Source of the DNA: Siphonodentalium dalli | Taxonomy: Eukaryota; Mollusca; Scaphopoda; Gadilida; Siphonodentaliidae | Assembly: GCA_032622095.1 (NCBI GenBank) | Contig: CP136061.1 | Location: forward strand, 25,050,991 to 25,114,990 | Length of the DNA stretch: 64,000 bases | Reading direction: 5' to 3' | In this document: piece after piece, positions 57,240-64,000 of the stretch | Layout of the letters: every line of letters begins with the position of its first letter | Numbering within the stretch: position 1 is the first letter of the stretch | Notes under the pieces: generated by a model | Seen by the model: the letters and a program-made list of their open reading frames with translations, nothing else | What the model was told of the DNA's origin: nothing | Databases searched by the model: none | Made by a program: the position numbers and the translations under genes

Positions 57240-58060
57240 GCGTGGGCTGGGCGTTGAAAATGTAAACAAACATTTTGTCAAGTGTTGTTTTGGTCAAAAC
57301 ATCGATTTTTGGACGGGGTGAACTGATCCGAATAATAGCTAAGATGTATTTAGATGAATTATCGGAAGAATTTGACCGATTAGGGTGCATTTTAAGAGAA
57401 TCGAGTGGATAAATCTTCAACTTTTGCACCAATCACGCGAATTCGGCCATCAATGTAGACAAGCGCTGATTAATATTCATGACAACAATTGCAGGCATCA
57501 AACTCACCTTTTTGGAAGGTAAATCCAATAATTATATATCAAAACAATCCTTCCTAAACACCTTCCAAGATATCCCACAAAGTTTTAATAGGTTAGGACG
57601 CAGAAACAGTCGAAATGAATGAATTAAAATCTCCATTGTCTTTGCTTCAATTATCATTGCGGTGACTGCGCGTACGATTTGATGCGTCTTGTTTCCGATG
57701 ACGTCATTTTCGTTGCTCCCCAACCCTTTTTGAGTTCAACGGCATTTCAATTGGTTGAAATTGAAATTTCTGAAGTATCAGCTCCACCTGAATCTAGTTA
57801 CCCAATTGGTAGAAATACCTTAACAACACCTCTTAGTTTTACCAATTAGAACTCTAATTTTATTGACGATATGAGATCAACAGCATACTATGAAACTGTT
57901 TATGGCGGTGTTAATCAAGCGTGTGGTCTGATAATGGTTATAATTTTATTTTGCAATCAAATGTCAGTGCAGCTCAGCAGAAACGCATGGGGACTAGTTC
58001 AGTTCAGCAGAAACGCATGAGTCCCACGATTATAGTACACCCACTGGACGCGGCTTCGCA
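57240..58060. other. Unassigned sequence with one perfect TGACGTCA
   Basis: A consensus CRE-like octamer is at 57699-57706 (GATGACGTCATTTTC). AAACGCATG...GTTCAGCAGAAACGCATGRG occurs as a short direct repeat (57977-58020). Small open frames are present but none is recognised. No exon is supported. Confidence 0.3.
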
Positions 58061-58570
58061 ATGCACAGAGTAAAACCCAAGATGGCTGCCACGGCCTAGT
58101 TGTATGGCCGAATTACCACAAAATGGCTAGTCTCATCTACATGTCAATATTAACATCCATGACAAATATCATGATGATCAGACAAACAGTACAACCTGTA
58201 GCCCGTGCTAATGGATTTAATTTGTTAACCAAAGATGGTCGCTGTTTTTTTGCCGAATGACCCCAAAAAGACTCGTTCCCATCTACATGTCAATGTCAAC
58301 AGCTATGACATATGTCATAATGATCCGACGAAAGGTATGACCTGTATCTCGTGCCAAAGGATTTAGTCATACAAAGAGTAAAATCCAAGATGGCTGCCAG
58401 CGGCCATGTTTTGTGAGCGAAATAACTCGTCCCCATCTACATGCCAATCTCATTCAACAGATATGACAAATTTCATAATGATCCAACCAAAGGTACGACA
58501 TGTATCCCATGCGAAATGATTTAGCATTGCAAAGAGTATAAAAAGTCGGCCGACCACATTGTTCCCCGAC
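58060..58570. repeat. Dispersed AAGATGGCTGCCAGCGGCCA repeat, three diverged units
   Basis: Units start near 58077, 58230 and 58386 and share CATCTACATGTCAATRTYAACA, ATGACAAATATCATGATGATCC and CCAAAGGTATGACCTGTAT. They relate to the repeats at 2460 and 25040, in reverse orientation. Confidence 0.65.
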
Positions 58571-58739
58571 AACGTGGCAAGTTGATGCGGCTTTTTAAAA
58601 GAAATTAAACAAAATGTTGAAATCTTCTAATTCGAAAGGGTTAATAATTCCGTAAAAAAATAATTTTTCCGTCATCTATATATACATGTTGCACATCTCC
58701 AATATGTGGGTAACAATATGGTTTAAATATTGTTGATTA

Positions 58740-59320
58740 CACCATGAAGAATGCCCTCATACAGAAAATTATAAAAAATTGCCCATAACTCTGGGCAAAA
58801 TCATTGGATCAGACTCAAATTCGAACTTGACCTGTATTTTGATATGAACGACCAACAAAAAGAACTGAATATCCAATTAAACAATCCAAACTTGAGTTAT
58901 CATTCGGAAACCAAAGAAAAAAGAAGAAAATATAATTTTATAAGTCGAAAAAAGTCCATAATTCTAGGAAAAGTTAGCGGATCAAACTCATATTCGAACT
59001 CAACCTGTATCTTGATATGACTGATCCACACGAAAACGGAATTTGCAATTAAAGGATTCAAACTTGAGATATCATCCGGAAACCGAAAAGGTGAGAAATT
59101 TTCTCAGTATAAAAAAGTTGAAAAAAGGGAAATAACCCCATAAAAGAAAATCGGATCAAACCCAGAGTTGTAGAGCACCTGTGTTGTTGGTTGATACACC
59201 TACATACCAAGTTTCAATCAAATCGGATGATCGTTACTGGAGTTATAACTCCGGACGGACACACGGACGGACGCACAGACGGACGCACGGGACCCACGGA
59301 CGGACTGGGCTGATTACAAT
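58740..59320. repeat. Dispersed repeat ending in a CGGACGGACGCAC tract
   Basis: Two units share CCATAACTCTGGGCAAAATC / CCATAATTCTAGGAAAAGTT, AAATTCGAACTTGACCTGTA and CTTGAGTTATCATTCGGAAA. The end reads AAATCGGATGATCGTTACTG, then GGAGTTATAACTCCGGACGG and a 12-bp (CGGACGCACGGA)-type tract at 59252-59310. Reverse relatives are at 4400-4780. Confidence 0.6.
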
Positions 59321-59799
59321 AGTCCCCCAAAAATATTTTTTTCGGGGAACAAAAATGTCTAATGTTAGCTTTACTAATGAATAAAGCATCCATGGAAGCC
59401 ACTAACAATGGGTTTGATTAAACTTGGTAAACATTTTTTCAAATATCGTCCAAGATAATCAGATGAGACTATACATGCATGCGACACGCTCGCAAAATTA
59501 AAACGCAGTCAACCACTATATTGACCAGCTGGATAAAATGTTTGCAGGAAGGTGTGCCGTTTTTTTGTATCTGGCCATTCTGCGGACCCATGCACCCCCC
59601 CCCCAAAAAGACCTACACAGCAGTTTAACTTATAAAAGATGGAAAACATGATCAAGTATAAATACTTTTCTATCAATCTGAATGACTGTTCTGGTCTGTG
59701 GTGGTATTAAATTTAATCTCTTTGCAGTGGTCTTAGTGAAAGTTTTGAAACTAACCTTTGTATTCATGTCCATCATTTAAAGATACGGATGGCTTTCGC

Positions 59800-59990
59800 T
59801 ATGGATATTGCTGTTAAAATGGTCACACCAATTAAAACCGCCATAAACATAACAAATATTAAAACATTGACTGCTGTTAAAATGGTCACACCCATTAAAA
59901 CCGCCATAAACAGAAAGAACATTAAAACATTGACAGATTGTGTTCTTATACCAATCATAAGCATCGCATAAATAGCATGTTATTGTCAAG
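59800..59990. repeat. Duplicated 66-bp segment of the array-unit family
   Basis: TGTTAAAATGGTCACACCMA + TTAAAACCGCCATAAACA occurs at 59812 and 59874, each followed by AACATTGAC. The phrase AAAACCGCCATAAACAGAAA is the reverse of TTTCTGTTTATGGCGGTTTT, found at 40129 and 41051 in the 38-41 kb array. Confidence 0.55.
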
Positions 59991-60031
59991 ATCGAACGCT
60001 GTATTAGAAACACAAGCCATATATTATGTTA

Positions 60032-60215
60032 CGGTACACGCAAATGGTGTGCGATGAGCAAAACACTCAACACCGCGGAGAGCCCATTACAGAAATTTGT
60101 TAAAATCTCTACCATCTATTTTACAATATATTGGTATAGCGCTCACTAATCTTCGCCACTCAAGATTTCGGTATTAAATGGGTCACCGTGAATCACTCTC
60201 TCAAAACAAATCGCC
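60032..60215. mobile_element. Partial CACTCAACACCG-family element
   Basis: TA|CGGTACACGC...GTGTGCGATGAGCAAAACAC + TCAACACCG at 60032-60075 matches the left end of the 9674 and 44564 elements. From 60150 to 60210 a subterminal segment (GCTCACTAATCTTCGCC...GGTCACCGTGAATCACTCTC) runs in the opposite orientation. I could not find the right end. The open frame 60178-60621 starts in this segment. Confidence 0.55.
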
Positions 60216-61532
60216 ACTGCTGTCTGTTTTCTTCTCAATAACCCACGCGGATCTCAATCATGAACGTATAATATTTCATAACGGTGATGCATATGTCACA
60301 ATGACACCCGACACTTGGTCTCCGAAGGTTACATTTTTTTATGTTTTGAGGGTTTTATTTATACTTAACTGGGATTCTTATAGTCCCGTATGTCTTAGTC
60401 CAGTGAGTTCTTCCTTGATTCCGCACACCCAAGCACAGTGTCATAAAGAAACCATCATGATGGATTCATATCTGGACCTTCTTTGTCCAGTTGATCAGCA
60501 GATTCCGAAATATTCTGTGCGTTCCATTACAACTCTGTTGTCGAGATCTGCGTGCAACAAATTTGAATATCGTCCCCACGTGACCACGTCTATTCTATAC
60601 TTAAATTTTAAAGTGAATTAGAAAAATATAACGTAACAACACAAACCAAGATCTGTTTTTAAAATGTTATAAGTCTCAGAGATTAATCACACGAGAAAGG
60701 CTGTCGAACTAAACCAGCGTTACATGGTAACTTATAACGAAGGTAAATGTGGCTTCAGCGTTTATAAATTATATATAGGACTGCTTTGGGAAACAGCGAC
60801 ACACTATACATCTTTATTAGCAGGGGAATACTACTATATATTTGATGTCAACAAATTGCCTTAAATGACAATTTCATCCCTTGATTATGCAACGTACCGT
60901 TCCGCTTTTGTCTCGTTTTGTCTCGTTTTGTCCCGTTGAGACCGCACCAGCGCGCTGGTGGATGTGTACAAGCTAAATCAATATTCACGTCATAGGGGAA
61001 CACAGCGCACTGGTGGTTATATATAAATCAATATTCACGTCATAAAGAACAGCGAGCCCACATAATTATTTATAGTTATGCATATTCGAGATAAATTTCA
61101 AAGTGAACCTGAAAACTGCACAATTAGCATCTAGACTGGCACCAAGCTCTCCAAGTGTTGGAAATTTCCGACCTGACACATCCCTAATGTTGGAAAATGA
61201 CCATTTCAGTCCAATATGTGATTTTTCTGTAATGCAATAATGATAAAATCTCCGTGGCAGAAGTATATTTCTCAGACCACAAGCTGGTGTGGGCTGCATG
61301 GAATGATAAATGAACGTCATGACAACAAACCCTATTAACATGTACCTTGTTATATGTCCATTTGACTTAGAAAAATCAGCGTCCGCCCATAATAACATTG
61401 TCAATACTACAATTTAGTCACTGCCATTGTTTGTTTGTGTACAGTTCATAAAAGCACACCGGACTTATTTTTGCCACGCCCAGCTTAGCTCTTATTTTGT
61501 ATCACAGCGCGGTCACTTATCAAACATGGGAC

Positions 61533-62071
61533 TAGATCATGCCATGAATCTCTACTCTGCAAGTACAAAACCTTGGAACTTTTTGAAGTTTTGACAGGTA
61601 CAAAGTCGAACAAATATCTCTGGGAATATATTTCTTAGTTATATTCTGTTCCTTCCTTAATAATCTACTTCGCTGTAGGTGAAGGTCCCAACTCGATATT
61701 GCATGATTTTCCGGGAGTTTTGTGAGCCGATATCGCAATAAACATTGAATTAATCACACAAGAGAAATTCCACAATTGTAGGCGACGCGAATATAAAATC
61801 GCTCACAAAGTCACCCAAATCGCTCACAAAGTCACCCAAATCGCTCACAAAGTCACCCTAATCGCTCACAAAGTCAATCAAATCGTGAAATTTCGAGTTG
61901 GGACCTTCACTTACAGGGAATTACATTATTAAGAAACAAATAATAACTAAGAAATATATCCCCCGCCTTATATTTTCTACTTTATAAGGTTTATAAAGTT
62001 CCTAGGTTTTGTACTGGTGGAATATGATCTCTACGGGCGTTTGCCAGATTAGAGATCCGTGGCATGATCTA
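61533..62071. mobile_element. 539-bp foldback element with a 21-bp tandem core
   Basis: The ends TAGATCATGCCA and TGGCATGATCTA are perfect inverted repeats. Inverted similarity continues inward with gaps: AAGTACAAAACC / GGTTTTGTACTGG, GAATATATTTCTTAGTTAT / ATAACTAAGAAATATATCCC, and GAAGGTCCCAACTCG / CGAGTTGGGACCTTC. The core (about 61792-61880) is AAATCGCTCACAAAGTCACCC repeated four times. If TA is the target site the element proper begins GATCATGCCA. Non-coding. Confidence 0.72.
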
Positions 62072-62381
62072 AAACCAAATATTATTAAACTGAATTAATT
62101 TATAATATATGATGAATCTGGTGTGAGCCTGAATCAGTTGACGTTCAGGTGGTAGGCTCTGCAGGTAACGTGTCACTTTTTTCTCTCAAAGTATGATTGC
62201 TTATCTTTGAGCTTCGTGTCAAACTTTGCAAATTCAAAGATCAACCTGTTTTTCTTTTTCTGAGAGTCGAAGCTTTGAACAGATTTTGGGCATTTCTGAT
62301 TTGGAACAATGGGATCAACTTCGTTAGCTGGTTCGGACCAAACCCATTGCTAATTTGTGAACTTTGACAATTCGAACATTT

Positions 62382-62905
62382 TTAAAGATGTGTACACTCC
62401 TTATGATCATGACCATAAAAAGAACAGCATGCACAAATGGTTTCTTTACTTTTACAATGGTCCTGACCATGACCATAGCCATGGCATTTAAAACATCGTA
62501 GTGGATTTGGAATGTAGGTACTTATATCTACCTTCACGTACCCAACCGTCAATGTCTGTTGATGTTCACACCGATTGAATGTCAGAAGATAACTATTCAG
62601 AGGAACTCGTATACCATCGAGTATTTGTAAATCGGCGGACTTCTGTAACTCCCTGTGGTGCCAACTCCGCCAATATTTCTGATTCCAAAGAATCATCTAT
62701 ATCGCGGGTCCACAACACAGCTCTGGTACTGTTCAATGTCTTGTGAGGAGTAACTAACACTGGCGTTTGTGCAATATAATTGTCCAGTAATGCTTTGTAG
62801 CGTCTTATCAATGACGAATATAATGTCTTTTAACATGTGGGTCAAAGCCAAGAACCAAGTACTGAGGGAATACCACAGCAGCTTTGGAACTTGGCGACTC
62901 ATCAT
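62382..62905 (-). pseudogene. LINE ORF1 (gag-like) remnant with two CCHC zinc knuckles, frameshifted
   Basis: The downstream frame (62696-62382) has GIRVPLNSYLLTFN, GYVKVDISTYIPNPLRC, then CFKCHGYGHGQDHC and CACCSFYGHDHKEC, both exact C-x2-C-x4-H-x4-C knuckles. This order (LLTF, YIPNPLRCFKC, two knuckles) is typical of ORF1 of Jockey/I-type animal LINEs. The preceding part lies in another frame (62811-62593: ILAELAPQGVTEVRRFTNTR), and earlier sequence is in yet another (to 62905), so at least two frameshifts have occurred. It is a dead copy and the polymerase is not in the window. Confidence 0.7.
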
Positions 62906-62934
62906 TCTTGTGATCGATACGTTGTTTTTTTGTT

Positions 62935-63276
62935 TTGAAAGGCAAACAGTCGAAAACTAGCCCAGCAGCCGTCGCGGACTACCCTTCAAATTATGGTCGG
63001 GCCAAAGACTGGTACATAGCTGAAGTGGTGACCCGTTTAGCCACTGCATATAACAGCTTACCGGTACCTCTCCACAGTGAGACAGGCGTGAACAATACAG
63101 GATTCAATACCCAACTATCAGCAGGACAAACACGAAAGAACAGAAACATAATACGTGAAAAAACAGAAAACAACATCAGACGAGCAATACAACATATAAC
63201 ACAAATTGAATCTGAAACACTGTGGAGAGGCGTGACTAGTGTCAGAGGATTACTATGGGTCCATTATATATATTAA
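62935..63276 (+). CDS. Unrecognised 113-residue open frame
   Basis: The frame is Asn/Thr/Arg-rich with balanced composition (AKDWYIAEVVTRLATAYNSL, TRKNRNIIREKTENNIRRAI, HITQIESETLWRGV) and no repeat origin that I can see. No domain recognised, no signal peptide, no clear promoter or splice sites. It starts next to and on the opposite strand from the LINE ORF1 remnant, so it may be other transposon debris or chance. Confidence 0.22.
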   Translation: MKGKQSKTSPAAVADYPSNYGRAKDWYIAEVVTRLATAYNSLPVPLHSETGVNNTGFNTQLSAGQTRKNRNIIREKTENNIRRAIQHITQIESETLWRGVTSVRGLLWVHYIY

Positions 63277-63279
63277 TGT

Positions 63280-64000
63280 CCTCGAGCCTTTGACATTAAA
63301 TTTATAGTTTGCTTTGGCAGTATGGGCTCTGTCAATGAATTCTCAATCTTGGTGGGCAGGGTCAATGGAAAGTTCATATTACCTGTATAAGTCTTCATAG
63401 TATTTATTCATCTTTCACAAGAATAACAATCTCGATTATCATCATCATCACCATCAACACATAATATCAAACATCATACACAGACTGGCATAGTCTGATA
63501 ATACATCAGTAAACACACAGAGTGTTATAATACGCCAAAATAGATATTGGCCCTGCAACCAAATGCAAATATATTACCATGTGCATACATGATAATCACG
63601 CATATGTGCATACACAAATATATGTTAAAGGAACTTGAGGAGTTCCTGAAAATACAAGAGATGCCAGATATCCAATCTATCTAATTGAGATATATACAAA
63701 CTGGCATCTCAGGTTATCGGGAGATAACCTCACAAAAGTAATCACATTAAAATATAATTAAAATAGGAAATATATTCCTAACTATTGGGCTGTATATACT
63801 TTATGTCAAAATGGACAGACTCTATGCTGAACTACTTGAAGACAAAAGTATTAATAAAAACATGATTATAACGATAAAATATAGAAACTGTGAACATACC
63901 AGTTCAATGGGACATAGGCCACTATGTCAGCATAATCTGCGTTCAACCATAATCTTCAACCACAACCATAACTTGACGACATTTAGACGACAAAATAAAC
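63280..64000. other. AT-rich sequence, no gene seen
   Basis: There is a (CAT)n-like tract at 63438-63462 and two small hairpins at 63657-63729 (GATGCCAG...CTGGCATC and GGTTATCGGGAGATAACC). Otherwise nothing is recognised up to the window end. Confidence 0.4.

Noticed and set aside
57699-57706. Perfect TGACGTCA as a promoter element
   Set aside because: A single octamer is expected by chance about once per 65 kb, and no gene start is visible nearby.
60178-60621. 147-residue plus-strand frame
   Set aside because: It begins within the subterminal repeat of a transposon and the rest shows no known domain; I cannot support it as a gene.

Overview
The window is AT-rich animal nuclear DNA, dominated by tandem arrays, foldback elements and non-autonomous transposons. 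A lophotrochozoan, most likely a bivalve or other mollusc, fits best. The reasons are a C-type lectin gene with PAN and EGF modules, degenerate TTAGGG repeats, many transposons whose core is a minisatellite (as in bivalve pearl-type elements), and dispersed repeats of a kind I associate with molluscs. The species call is inference. There is no prokaryotic content, no operons and no rRNA. I found no credible tRNA.

One protein-coding gene can be assembled with confidence. It lies on the minus strand and spans about 34 kb in four coding exons: signal peptide plus PAN/Apple-like module (37160-37463), an EGF-like module (32593-32689), the N-terminal half of a C-type lectin domain (20500-20676), and the C-terminal half with the stop codon (3650-3876). 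All splice sites are GT-AG and the phases agree (0, 1, 1), giving a predicted secreted protein of 265 residues. Its three introns (about 4.5, 11.9 and 16.6 kb) hold most of the repeats between 3.9 and 37 kb. Directly downstream of its last exon lie duplicated pieces of that exon, followed by the degraded C-terminal end of a LINE reverse transcriptase.

Layout: 1-1905, two satellite arrays (88 bp and 47 bp). 2460-3650, dispersed repeat, LINE remnant and lectin exon copies. 3.65-37.5 kb, the lectin gene. Its introns contain a telomere-like tract, a foldback element with a minisatellite core (4965-9345), a TA-flanked TIR element (9674-12856), a GC-rich palindromic satellite, a 3196-bp tandem duplication (13602-19993), a TTAA-flanked element with twin perfect hairpins (21986-22378), two 31-bp minisatellites (22.6-23.0 and 28.9-30.5 kb) and a 2.5-kb TIR element (33749-36288). 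37.7-41.3 kb and 50.4-51.1 kb, a tandem/inverted array of one element family. This array is split by a 9.1-kb composite element (41291-50375) that itself carries smaller elements. 51-64 kb, more minisatellites, palindromes and dispersed repeats, a possible cysteine-rich exon, and a frameshifted LINE ORF1 with CCHC zinc knuckles (62382-62905).

Most long open frames here are by-products of tandem repeats whose unit lacks stop codons and are not genes.
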